Assembly: GCA_032358165.1 (NCBI GenBank)
Contig: JAALGY010000038.1
Coordinates: 2,418,001-2,482,000, forward strand
Reading direction: 5' to 3'
DNA: 64,000 bases
Source: Diplosphaera chodatii
Taxonomy: Eukaryota > Chlorophyta > Trebouxiophyceae > Prasiolales > Stichococcaceae
The notes under the pieces are model-generated. The model made no database searches. It had not been told where the DNA came from and was given only the letters and a program-made list of their open reading frames with translations. This document shows positions 47,701-58,778 of the stretch, piece after piece (position 1 is the stretch's first letter; every line of letters starts with the position of its first letter). Both the position numbers and the translations under genes were made by a program.

Positions 47701-49282
47701 TATCTGTAAACTGTTGTTGCTACAGCATCTGATTCGTGCGCAGGTGGTGGACGACCTGCTCAAGCTGGACCCCCGTCCGGAGTATGACATCATCGTGCAC
47801 GATGTTTTCTCAGGTGATGGCTGCCTGGCATCAGCATTGTGTTTCTGGCGCTCTCGGAGTATCATGCTATGCTGTCGATATGCTGTTGTGCCTACAGTCG
47901 CGAAGATCCCATCATGCTGCACAACTCCTGCCAAGGCCTCTTTCTGCAGGGAATGTAGGCCTACCCACAGAGCTGCTGGTGGTTGATGGCAGGTGGCGCT
48001 GTGCCCGGCCGGCTGTTCAGCCCGCACTTCCTGGTCAAGCTGCGCGCCCTGACGGCGGCAGATGGCGGGATCGTAGTGGTCAACTTCTTCGGGGACCCAG
48101 ACGCGGAGCCTGCCAAGCAGGTCGCGCGCACGCTGTACAAGGTCTTTGGCAACATCAGGTGCGTGTTGCCGCGTCATGCAGCAGGCCTGACACAGGATGT
48201 GTGACATGATTGCTCGAAGGGCCACTGCACTGCCGTCTGTAGTGTCTGGCCACTGCCGCACGGCACAGCCTTCGTGGCAACATCAAGCGGAAAGCGTTCG
48301 CCTGCTGGGAAGTTCCAGGCTCGCTACAGGTGTGGGCCGAGGGCGGCCCCAGCCCCACCCGCAACCTGGTGGCTCTGAGCGGAACGTCTGATTCGCTACA
48401 GGGTTTGGGCCGAGGGCGCCCCTAGCCCCACCCGCAACCTGGTGTTCTTCGCCTCAGAGCGGCCCATCCAGCTGCGGGCGCCGACCAAGGAGGACGAGCT
48501 GCGGGACGGCGGCCGCGCGACGGCCCTGAAGCGCTACTTCCTGCCGCTGGACGTTGGGGACGCCCCCGACGCCCAGGACGTCCCCGAAGGCAAGCCGCTG
48601 CTGATGCCGAGTTGCTCCTCGCCGTGTTGCGCCTCCGTCAGACCACCATGCCAAATCGATTGCGCGGCCATGCAACTGGTACCAGGCGACATCTGGCGGT
48701 CATGGCGGCAAGCACATTGAGGGCTCAGCGCTGCACATGGGTCGAATGCTACAGCCAGGTGCAAAGAAGGTGTCCGTAGCAGGGTGGCACCGTCCGCTGA
48801 GCCCTGCTGCGGTGCTGCAGATGACGGCACGCCCATCAACCCCCGGGAGCTGGACCTGACGTGGCTGCGGAACCACACAGACGTCGGTGTGCCGCCGCCG
48901 CTGGACACGCCCCGGCTGCAGGTGCGTCAGCATTCAGTCTCTTCGGGCGTCAAAGGATGTCCCAGCCCTATGCCCGCACTCTCAGCTGCCAGGCCCTGGG
49001 GGCTGCTGTCCTTCCGAGTCTGCTTTGTTTTTCATGTAGGACGGCCATTGCCATGAAAATGCTGAGCTTGCTGCACACCTCACCAGGCACGACAGATCCA
49101 TAGCTGCTCTGAAGGTCAAGCAGCCCTAAAAGGTGCCATTCGGTGTGCAGGACATGATCAAGACGCCGCTGCGGATCGATGGCGGCGTGGTGTCGGCGGC
49201 GGACGAGGATGCTGCGGCGCACCACTGGAGGGTGATGCGGACTGTGATGAAGCAGGTGTCCTTCTGGAATGAGACCTGCTAA
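44779..49282 (+). CDS. Multi-pass membrane protein with spermidine-synthase/METTL13-like domain
   Basis: The first exon (44779-44965; an in-frame upstream ATG at 44707 is possible) and exons at about 45129-45860 and 46015-46206 encode hydrophobic helices (LAWLLGAALLY, ALLLRVLAVLLFVAASAAAA, PVLYVFGATAAATGLLAAT). From 46400 a soluble domain follows: GEQFAVVQGDHSKARFVLLK (about 46735-46800), SLHIGLGIGMTAKAFAEHGL with VIELHPE (about 47162-47250; a nucleotide-binding Gly-rich loop and acidic strand end), FFDWKANGSLAIADAG, YDIIVHDVFSGG (about 47783-47815, joined to 47993), GGIVVVNFFGDPDAEPAKQV and RVWAEGAPSPTRNLVFFASE. The last exon (49152-49282) ends VMKQVSFWNETC. The fold matches aminopropyltransferase/METTL13-type methyltransferases; the substrate is unknown. 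Between about 45250 and 45320 the frame must shift by one base, so an unseen intron, a sequence error or a real frameshift is present. Confidence 0.65.
48326..48450 (+). repeat. Tandem duplication of an exon start (pseudo-exon plus real exon)
   Basis: A stretch of about 50 bp beginning at a CTACAG acceptor occurs twice, at about 48323-48373 and 48395-48443. Both copies contain GGGCCGAGGGCG and CCCCACCCGCAACCTGGTG. Only the second joins the preceding exon in frame (NIR|VWAEGAPSPT); the first differs at the acceptor (GTGTGG against GGTTTGG) and would go out of frame. Confidence 0.75.
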
Positions 49283-49752
49283 TTGAATAACAATGTCGAT
49301 GCTCGAACTGTCATCACCACAAACTGAGACAGACTTCGTTGCCAGCCTGATCTAGCAAGGCTGATGTGCGACGTGTTTTGATGTGAGGGCTTGCATGGTA
49401 GCTCAGGCGTGACTCCAGCTTGACAGTTGTTGTGACGCTACTGCAACTGTCGCTGGCATACGAATAACCTGCATGGTGTTCACTTGCAAGGGCAACATCT
49501 GTGCGTACCGTAAGTGCAACTCTTGAGCACCATAACGGTGCATGGTAACTAATGTGTATGCTGAGGAGTGTATAACCCTTCACCATGCGTCTGTGAAAGT
49601 TAGCATCAGGCAGTACGAGTTTGTATGTTTGTGGATATCACATCGCATGCTCTATCAAATGGCATGCGCGTGATCAGGCCCCATCAATAATGCCTCCACA
49701 ACACCAGTTCCTGGCTTCTTGCCACAAAAACCCCCTACACGTCCATAGCCTA
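49283..49752. other. Tail-to-tail intergenic region
   Basis: Between two stop codons of converging genes. AT-richer than its flanks, with no coding pattern. Confidence 0.4.
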
Positions 49753-51879
49753 TCAGACTGGGTCATAGTCCGGCAGGTCTGGCGGGTACTCATCCGCCAG
49801 GTACTTGAACAGCCCTGCCACGGCCACCAGCACCGCCGCCACCATCGGGTTCCACTCCTCTGGACCCTTCGCCAGATCCGGCCTGCAGCAGCAAGACAGC
49901 GCATCTGGCAGACCACACCGAGTACAGTGCGCCAGCCTTGCTGAGCTTGTCCAGTGCTGCTGCCAGCGACTTGATACTCGCTTCTCGAGGCGCCACACAA
50001 CCCTACTGGCGGCAGGCTGCAGATCACACGCTCTGCATGCAGAGTGCCCAGTGCAATGTGCTTGAGCACTCAAACACTAAACTCTTCCAGCTGCAGCCCG
50101 CCCGCGCCTGGGGATCTCGCTGCGCTGGCGGGCGGCGGGCAGCACCGGAAGCAGGATGCGGACGAGCTCCTTCTCCAGCAGCGCGCTGCCGCCGTGCGCC
50201 AGCAGCTCGTCGCCGCAGTAGTAGGAGAACGCGCCCAGGCTGCACACCCGCTTGGTGTACCTGCATCCGCTCTCGCCATTGCGTTGCCATCTATCCTTGC
50301 CCTTGCAGTCATTTTCGTAGGTGAGATCGCCTTTTCACATCGCAGGTGTAAACCGTGGCGCAAGGTTCGCCTTGGATCAAGTCGTTGCCTGTTGCATGTA
50401 AAGGGCGAGCAGGTGCCTAACTCGCTCGAGGCAGACAGTGCGGCATGGATTGCATCTCTCGGCAGCCTTGGTACGCTCGAGCATTGTCAACGCCATCAGG
50501 AGCAGTGAGGGCTGGCATGACTCACCAGTGGGAGTCCTTCGGGTTCTCCTCGATGCCCATCTCCACGATCTGCCGTCGCACATCCTCGTCTAGAGCCACG
50601 ATCGTATCATACCTGTACGAACGATCCTGCTGAGCCCTCAGCACAACTGGACAGCGGCTGAACCTGCTGCGCAACCCCACCATGGGAGGAGCTTACGCAA
50701 CTATCAACCCGCCAAATGCAGCCAAAAGACAGCTATAAGGATGATCTGTCTTCATGTAGATGTGGCATGCAAGACTTGCAACCCCGAGCCTGAGCTGAAG
50801 CGTTGTGTGCTGATCTGGGGGCTGGCCGTGTCCGCAACTCATGTGGTGTGCGTCACCTGTAAAAGTCGTCTGCCTCGAAGCGCTCCGGCGCCGCCGCGAA
50901 GAGCTTGGTGCGGATGCCCAGCAGGCCGGCCTGGCTGAACAGCGCCATGTTGGTGCTCATGTCTACAGGTACACAGCAGGATCACCGCACCAGCATCGTG
51001 ACAAGGCGCATGCGTCATGAAACGGCAGGCTGAGGAGCAGGCATAGCCCTTGTGCTCATGTGTGCAGACCGCAGCCAGGCACCTGGTGGCGCATCTGGCT
51101 GTGCATCCACGCCGGCTGTGGCGGTCAACAGGATGCGGCCCCAGCCGTTCCACTCCGACACCCGCTCAAACAGTCCCGCAGCAACCCTTGCACGCACCGT
51201 GTCCGACCTGCAAAATAGTCTCTAGCACTCAAGACACCGAAAGGCACTTCCCTCGAAATGCTGCCAGTGCAGCAGCAGCAGCGCCCCTAGACCCTCAGAG
51301 GCGTCACATCCCACACAGTTGCTGTCCCTTTGCTGCGTGTCAGGCGCCAGCCATGCAGGCTCTGCGCCCGCAGCCATCAGCTTCCAGCACCACAGGCAGA
51401 TGCTGGCACGGGTGGAGGGTACACCTGTCGACGAACAGCACGTTCAGGTGGTAGCGCCGCCAGTCGACCGCTGGCAGCACCGTGCTCCGGGGCCTCTCGC
51501 GGAGGTCGCACGCCTGCCCCCGCATGCGTGGCGGCTTGGCCTTGGCGACCGTGTGACAGGCGCGCCGCCTGCTGCGGTGTCTGATGGCTGCTGTGCCCCG
51601 TTGCAGCTGCTGCCAGCTGCCGGTGCAACCACTGCGGTGATGGCCGAGATCCTGCCGCAGGCACCTCTGACTGTCCAGCTGCAGGCTGCACGAGCTGCCG
51701 GTGGCGGCCTGTGCAGCTCTAGAAGCGCACTGCGCGGTGCCGCAGCTGCGCTGGCGGTGGCAGGGCTGCCAACATGGCGACCGAGGCAGGCTGGGCGCTG
51801 CGCGGTGTGCACACCGCTGCAGCACTGGTCCTGGATCATATTGCGCGCCTTGACCTTGCGTGAGTGCGCCTAGTCGCAT
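49753..51879 (-). CDS. LMW protein tyrosine phosphatase-like protein lacking the catalytic Cys
   Basis: Exon 1 (51879-51425) encodes an Arg/Ser/Cys-rich leader that could be an organelle transit peptide, then DWRRYHLNVLFVDR. It splices in phase to SDTVRARVAAGLFERVSEWN (exon upstream edge about 51209). Later exons give DMSTNMALFSQAGLLGIRTK with FEADDFYR, then YDTIVALDEDVRRQIVEMGI (about 50613-50527), YTKRVCSLGAFSYYCGDELL (about 50258 onward) and a last exon ending ADEYPPDLPDYDPV. The layout follows LMW-PTP: VLFV + P-loop, helix with acidic residues, a Gly/Ala-rich turn, (F)xxYDxIVxxD. In active enzymes the loop is VCxxNxCRS; here it reads VDRSDTVRA, so the nucleophilic Cys is Asp while the Arg is kept. 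The ending, with a DPLPDYD-like acidic tail, differs from the usual DPY loop. Probably a non-catalytic or altered-function relative; all splice phases used are consistent. Confidence 0.6.
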
Positions 51880-53939
51880 GCTGTGTCAGTCTGGGCCAGC
51901 TGGCTGTGCGCTGGCTGTGCAGTCCCTGAGCTGTGCGCAAAGTCAAGTGCGCCACATCAGTGGGGAGTGGGGCAGCACTCAGCTAGCATCGACCGCTGCG
52001 ACGCGACAGCAGGTCGCCAGGCCACGTGTTGACAGCATTCAGCGCAGCTGTCGAATGGGACATTTGCTGGCACAAGGAAACCTGGTCTGCACGCTGGGTC
52101 AAAATGTAGCAGTGCACAGTCGAGCTCACTTGCAACAGCAGCGGTGCTCTGGCATCAAGCTTTACACTTGCGTTGATCAGCAGGTCAAGGAGGCGCTGCA
52201 GCACTGACTTGTCAAGGCTCACAGTGCGAGAGACGCCAAAGCTACAACATGCAAATCCCTGCAACAGTGACCAAGGCGAGATGCACTCCTCCAGATTGTT
52301 GCGGCCACACAGTTCTTGCTGACAGCTCTTCGGCTGGTTTCTCTGCAGCAGTATCAGTCCCGTTGCGCGAGTTGTATGTCACCGCACTGATGCAAATGGA
52401 ACCAGACACGAAGCTGGAAGTGGCATGCCGGCACGTGCAGCGCACGAATGCGACGTGCGCGACCATGAAGTTGAGTAGCCGCGTGGACTGCGTCGTCTGC
52501 GTAGACACAGTGCCAGGATCGCGTCACAACACCGGTGGACAGGGCTGTTGTATCTGGGACCGCACGGCTCGTCAACATGCGCCATTGTCCTCTAATTGAC
52601 ATCAGCCTTCCACACCTATTCCGCTCATGCCCTGCGTGAGTGACCTCATGGGTATGTGAAGGCTGGTTCAAGACAACAGTCATGTCAGATGAAGCCCTCG
52701 TTGCATGGATGCTTGCGGCACTGCGGCGCCACATCGCATCATTGGCAAGCTGCAATGCAGTTAGGTTTCACAGAAAGGATCGAAATTAGCAACGTATCTG
52801 AGGCATTGACCCAAGTGTCACAACACAAGTGTCTCGCCTGCAACGTGCTTGTTTCAGCATGTGACAAACTCTTGATGGGGAGGAGCTACATGCTGCTTGG
52901 TTGCCAACCTGCATCAGGATAGTACCCTGATCAACGGCCGCTGCCTGTCATCTGGAGTCTGCCTGAATGATAAGTCGACATTTTGCCTGTCACCGTCGCC
53001 TGTCCATGTCCATGTCCATGTGAGGTTTTCTTGGAAATGCCGCAGATCTCTGCCTTGAGATCTCCGCTCAGCAACGCTTATAACGGCCGCGGAACCGCGC
53101 TCAGCTGCATCTTACGCCTTGCAACCACTCTCAGAGCTTCTAGGTACCTCTGCTCCCTCTCGCGCGGCAGCACCCCCGCCGTCAACCATCGTGCGAAGGT
53201 GAGCATGCTCCACCATAGCATTACCTCTGCTGGTCGTGCTCATCACCGTGCAAGCACAGGGTCGACCGTACATAGCAGCAGACGTTGCCATGTAGCAGCA
53301 ATGTGCAACACCCGCCCAGCGCACGTCGCGGGTAGTTTTCGCTGACTGCAATTCCGTTCATTGCGCAAGGGATGAAATCTGATGAAGCACGCTGACGCGA
53401 CTTGCTTGCTCGGGGTTTCCGATGCACTTCGGTGCTTTGCTTGATACCAGGGTATACCTCACCACAGTGGGAACTGTAGTCCTGTGCTGCCTGCTACGTA
53501 GCTCGAGCATGCTGCATGCACATGCGACGCACAAGCAACCTGCGTCCTGTTGCAGCACACCGCATGCGTGCGTGCGTGCAGTCGCGGCATTGATTGGTGC
53601 TGAAGCGAGGTTTAAAGGGCAAACACGGCACGTGCCGTGTCGACGAGGCACGTTTTCCGCTAAAAGCATCTGACTGCGGGATATTTGTGCATGGCTACAG
53701 CAAGCCCGCAAACAACGCTGCCCGTTTGCGGCCGGCCCCTTTGCTGTATATTCGTGAGTTCGGTACTACTTAGGTAGCCATGTTGCGATACCACGGTGTG
53801 GTTTGCGGACGCACTGTTCGCGGCATCGAAACCTGGCAGTGGCGCCGTTGCATTGTCAGGTGCAGTTCGTTGTTCATTCAACTCACGCTCAGAGCTGCCA
53901 AGACACATGATTGAATGACCTGCCGTATGATGCAGTGCA
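51880..53939. other. Divergent intergenic region with no recognised gene
   Basis: Two kilobases between the phosphatase-like gene start and the secreted-protein start. One uninterrupted plus-strand frame of 116 codons (52249-52599) is present, but it lacks similarity to anything I know and a minus-strand frame overlaps it. A short CCATGT repeat lies at about 53001-53021. Otherwise I see nothing supportable. Confidence 0.3.
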
Positions 53940-55474
53940 ATGGCGCGGTTCTCTTCCACCCTGTTTGCGCTGCTGGCGGCGGTGCTGCTGCTGGTCGCAG
54001 CAATCCCGGCGCATGCAGGCGAGATAGGATGTGTGAACGATGACGAGGGAGCGGATGATGAGGCCGGCTGCCCCCAGGTCAGCTGCATATGTGATCCCTG
54101 CATTGTTGTGGCAGAGCGTGATCCCATGGCAAATGATGGACATCTGGTGAGAGACGGAGGCCGCAAGTATCAGCGGCGTTTGCACACCCTGGCACACCAT
54201 GCATGATGATCATTACAATCCGCAGGGCTGCGCGACCGGCGAGGTCGTGATCAAGCAGGGTCAGCGCTGCGGTGGTGAGACCTCTGCTGCATGTGCTTGT
54301 CGCTTGCCGGCCTGCACACCACCGGCAGCTGCAGCAGTCGTGAAGCTGTGTGATTGGCCTTGGCCCTCCGTTGCGACGGATTTAAAGCGGTGGAACAAGG
54401 CACGCACAGCACAAGCACGCAAATTACCGCAGCTACGCGATGAGCTGGTGTTCGAACCTTACATCATGGATGTGCAGGCGACCGCAATGGCTGCTGCCAG
54501 GCGACCAATATTGGGAACGTCCAGAACCAATACCCCTCCTGCAGGGTGCGCCTCACTGCTCTCAGAGGTTGCAGACCTGCTGTCATCTCATCTGGGATGC
54601 GCACGTCGAGCTGTGGCAGCAACCTTGCGGGTATGCATCTGAATGTGGCTGACATGCTTACTACTCTTGCCCGCAGAACCCTCACCCCGAGAACAAGCCG
54701 GCATACTGCACCAGCAGCATCAAGTCCGGCAACTACTGGACCCCATGGGTGTGCTCTCTTTGATTGTTGTGCTCTCTTCTCTGTTCGCACGACCCTGTTA
54801 GCTGCCGCACCGCATGAATGCCTCTCATCGGCAACCTGCTGTGCTGTCGTGGCAGTTGCATTTCCAGCCACAAAGTTTACATGGCGCATGCTCCAAGTTG
54901 TGGGGTCTGCACAGTGCTTGCAGCTCACCCGGGTGTTTGTTGGACTGCAGAACTGCGACGACTTCCGTTGCGCTGACAACAACATCTGCGTGTGCAACGC
55001 CGGCGATGCCCCTGTCTTGCTGTCATAGCTGGAACCCCAGGACACCTGGACGTACTGTCACAGACATGTGTATGTATATGTGTGATGCTAGACTCGCCAT
55101 ATCATTAAATTGCAGAGCATCAGTATGACATGACAAGCGTCAGTATGACTCGCAATGTCATCACCAACAGTCCGGTCTCTCTTTGGCTGCAGCACGTGCC
55201 AGTCCAAGAGCAACTTTAGCAACATCAAGCACAACGGCAAGGGCTACTCCGCTGACGCCTGCGGCTCCACGCTTTTCGGCAACTTTGCTCGCACCCATGG
55301 CCAAGATGGTGCATGTCCAATTGTCATGATGACCTGTGTGGGGGCACACCAGACACGTCAATGCTTGACAATATTCGGCAGCTAGCAACTCTCGGGTTGC
55401 TGCTGATGACGAATTACTGTGCAGAACGAGGCAGGCGCATCGTGGTAGGCTCGGGCCTGCCAGATTTCACATAG
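53940..55474 (+). CDS. Secreted cysteine-rich protein
   Basis: Exons 53940-54077 (46 codons, with a signal peptide MARFSSTLFALLAAVLLLVA then AIPAHA), 54226-54274, 54478-54545, 54677-54748 and 54951 onward join in phase. They give GCATGEVVIKQGQRC, GDRNGCCQATNIGNVQ, NPHPENKPAYCTSSIKSGNY and NCDDFRCADNNICV. The simplest reading stops at 55028. An alternative uses a donor after ICV (about 54998) and joins an exon at 55193 (TCQSKSNFSNIKHNGKGYSA then DACGSTLFGNF) and a last one ending at 55474. I prefer the longer model because the 55193 exon looks coding and Cys-bearing. The family is not recognised. Like the protein at 26482 it is short, secreted and disulfide-rich, with an acidic patch (NDDEGADDEAG) after the signal peptide. 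Confidence 0.55.
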
Positions 55475-55881
55475 GCAACGAACACTGAGCGGCAGCGTCA
55501 CAGATGGCTGCCGGTGTATGCAGGTGGTGACTATGCCTGCCAGATCAAGTGATGCAGCAGCCGCAGGCGGCTGAGCCAGACGAGTTGATGCGCTGTGTTG
55601 GAGGCGGCGCGCATCTAATCCGAGCAAGAACGGACAGTTGTGTGCGGTACGTGAGCACTTGATGATGATACACCCCGCTCTGCACCTGGTGATTTGCGAC
55701 TCAGACTTGCCACGACTCATTTTGAACTGCCTTGATGTCTGCAACCTCTACTGCTGTTTCACGAGAACCACCCACCGAACCCAGTCAGTGACAAGCCCTT
55801 CAACGTGCCACACATCACACACTGCCTGACGTCCAGACATCCAGTCCATGCCAGGGAACCACGGCGCTGCATCAAACATCA
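55475..55881. other. Tail-to-tail intergenic region
   Basis: Between the end of the secreted-protein model and the stop of the NOL12-like gene on the opposite strand. No gene or repeat was recognised. Confidence 0.35.
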
Positions 55882-57839
55882 TCATTGTCGCTTCTTCCTG
55901 TCCCGCCCCTTGCCCAGCTTGGGGGCCTTCGCCTTCGAGACCTTCCCCTTGCTGCCCCGTGCCTTGCCCGCACCATCGGGCCTGCCGCCGCTGCCCACCA
56001 TCTGCCGCCTGCCCTCTTGCTTCTGTCGCCGCTTCTCGAGGCGTTCCCGTTTGCGCTTGCGCTTGTCCTTGCGGGAGGCCCGCAGCACAACCCCGCGGTC
56101 GATATGTGGGCCCCCTGCACACGCGCTCACCCTGAGGTCTCACCAGCTTTCTGGCGTTTTGATTATGTCATAACCTTCCGCCATGAGCACCATCAGAACA
56201 ACATACCACAGGCTGCAGCCAGTGCCAGCCAGAAGTCAGGAACATGCAGCCTGGGCTGCGCTTGTGCTGGCACCTGGTCGCTGTGCTGCGTCGTCAGGGG
56301 CATGCTCATCACCCTCCGCTGCCGTCGCTGCATCGGCCTCGGGCTGTGCAACTGCGGCCGCGGGGAAGCCATCGCTCCCAGTGTCATCTGTTTTCGGCCG
56401 CTGGTCTGCAGCCGCCGCGTGCTGCTGCCGTCTGCTGCCTGCTGTGCTAGCTGCTGCACCAGGGGCAGCGTCATCGTCATCACCGCTGCTGCTTTCATCC
56501 TCACTGCTGGCAGCTGCGCCAGTTGCGGGGCTGCAGCAGCACATGAGGGATGAACATCAGCACGCATGCACACGAGGAGCTTCACTCCTTGGCACGAGCA
56601 GGTTGCCACATGTCTCTTCCTCACTACTGTTTTCGTGGCCGATGCTGTGCAGCAGCCGACATGGCTGCCTGCATGCGCTGCCAGGATACAGCAAGCCTGC
56701 CGCACTGTTGCGGGGTCAACAGCTCACAGATCGTCGTCGTGTAACGCAATGGTTGTGACGGTGGTCGTCACCCCATCGCAGTCGAACATGTCGACTGCTG
56801 CAGGCGCCGCCTGCATGTAAGTGGCACATAGAACCTTGAGCGCGCTCCCCTGTGACCATGCCGGACTGCAGGCATGCTCAACTCCATGTGTCCCGACATG
56901 CACATGGTAATACCAGGTGCTGGTTGCTGACCAGCTGTTCCAACATGTGCATCTCGCCTCAAAAACCCCGTCAAGGGTTGCCCTCAGTCCCGCCATGTCA
57001 TGGCCCCTAAACCCTACGCACATGCTGCTGGGCCGCCAGGGCGTCGCGCTCTGCCGCCTGCGCCTCCAGCTCCGGCGCCAGCACCTTGTCCAGCTGCAGC
57101 CGCTGCCGCTGCTCCTCCCGCCGCTGCACCCACCCAGTAGCGCGCCTCGGCACCGGGCCGTGCACATGCACTCGGGAGCTGCCATGGCGGTCTGGTGGAC
57201 CGTGGCGCATGCTCGTGACATGGCTGACGGGTGCACGGGCATGCGAGAGCGCTGCGGCAGGTACACGGCGGCAGTTCTGGGCATGCGTCGACGCCGAACA
57301 GCCAGGGCCGCACCTCTTTGCAATCCTCCAGGCGCTGCTGCTTCGCCTTCGCCTCCAGCTGCCTGCACAAGTGGACATGCTATTGCAACAACGCATCCTA
57401 GAAGGCACGAATACTGCCCACTGGGCCACAGCCATGATGAAAGCATGCTGCTGAGCTGCATGCACATGCGTTCAACCCGGGCGACACTCACGCCTGCGCA
57501 TCCTTGCGCCGCTGCATCTTGCGCTTGTGGAAGCCTGTCACGAAGCTCCTGCAAACGGACCAAGTTAGGCTGTCAAAGGTCATGCTGCAGAGCTCGAAGG
57601 TGACATGCGTCTCCTGCGCCGGCAGCACATGCAAGGAACAGGATCAGCGCTCGGCTGCGACCATTGCCGCACTTGTGGCTGGCCGGGTTGAAAACCACCT
57701 CCAAGCCCTTCTCCTTCCGCTGCCGCTTCTGCACGTGGTTCCTGGCAGGAGCATCATCGCCCGCTGCCGCCGGCTGCGAGTACGCAAGCGCATCCCGGCC
57801 GGAGAAGGTCGGCTGCGGGCGCTTGCCCTTAGGCTTCAT
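55882..57839 (-). CDS. NOL12: NOL12/Rrp17-like nucleolar protein with acidic-basic extension
   Basis: Start at 57839 (MKPKGKRPQPTFSGRDALAY). The first exon ends EKGLEVVFNPASHK; the next (about 57545-57494) gives SFVTGFHKRKMQRRKDAQ, the NOL12/Rrp17 signature (FxTGFHKRKxxRRK). Basic coiled-coil exons follow (QLEAKAKQQRLEDCKE, RREEQRQRLQLDKVLAPELE). An exon near 56815-56743 gives MFDCDGVTTTVTTIALHDDD, the family's C-terminal VTTTVT motif. An apparent stop just after it lies inside an intron: the donor is CGATCT followed by GTGAGC. The frame resumes at about 56532 with PATGAAASSEDESSSGDDDD, and the protein ends in a Lys/Arg-rich tail (KDKRKRKRERLEKRR, then GRDRKKRQ). Yeast Rrp17 is a 5'-3' exonuclease in rRNA maturation; human NOL12 acts in pre-rRNA processing. 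The extension is longer than I expect for the family. Confidence 0.8.
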
Positions 57840-58778
57840 GTGCTCCTGATCTCGTGAGCAGTGTATGTGCTAGGTGGGCAGGTTGTGTGTGGAGATCCCG
57901 AGCCTTTCCTTACAGCATGCGGCGCGGAGCAGCTCCTGCTTGTGTTGCAGCAGTCAGGTCGCGTAAGGCTTGCGACCCATTCCTGTGAGTATCCAATGAA
58001 ATGACGGGAGTCCACTGTATCGCAGAAACGGATGAGGCACGTCCTTATATTTCTTGTCTGCATCTTAGCGTCCTTTGGCGCCCAGCAACATGCGACACTC
58101 AAACTCATGACATTCCGCAGAGTGCGCAAGCCAGTTCGCGTTTCGAAGCGTGTTATCAGCAGTCGGAGAGAGTAGGGGTCAGCGTTGTCGCAGACATTAC
58201 GTTTGCCTGCTGTCGATAGCGAACATGAGGTCTCGGAAAGTGCCGGTGTGCTGAGGGCAATCCAAGAGGGCGCTTCCTTGCACCGCATGCGGCCTGACAG
58301 GCGCACAGAGTCCCTTCTGAGGGCCATCTGGACAGCGGCAAGCAGGCCTGCACGCCACGAGCGCATCGCAGGCCAAGTCACACCGACCAGCAGGTGCACA
58401 GCGTGCATGTTACAAACACAGTCACATCAGCAGAGGCCATTCTGTCGGCAGTGCAGTTTACCGTATCAAGCACTCCGATCATCCCGTTCTGTCTACACCC
58501 TGCAGGTGTTTTGGCGCCGGGCTGGCTGCAGCAATGGCGTCGATGCCCGCCCTCCCTACCGCTGCTGGTGCCCACCACCGTTCGTTTGCAGAAGCTCTGC
58601 CCGCACCTGCAGCCGCCAGAGCTCTCGCGAGCTGGGCACACAGGCACGCTGTACCGGCGCCCGCTGCAGCGCAGCAGCTGCACGCGGGCAGCATGGCTGC
58701 AAAGCCCCGGGGCGTCGCGTGCACGTGTGCGTTAGACTCCGGCCGCAGCCCAGCATCGGCACCATCTGCCCAGGCGCC
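57840..58778. other. Divergent promoter region
   Basis: About 0.9 kb between the starts of the NOL12-like gene and the HIRAN-HNH gene. Longer open frames from about 58185 or 58534 overlap the first exon of the latter; they may be upstream coding sequence in another model, but nothing requires it. Confidence 0.35.

Noticed and set aside
52249..52599. Single-exon plus-strand gene of 116 codons
   Set aside because: No recognisable domain, no codon pattern clearly better than the overlapping minus-strand frame, and no supporting splice or family evidence.
53001..53021. CCATGT microsatellite as a regulatory element
   Set aside because: About three copies of a hexamer only; nothing ties it to a promoter or binding site.
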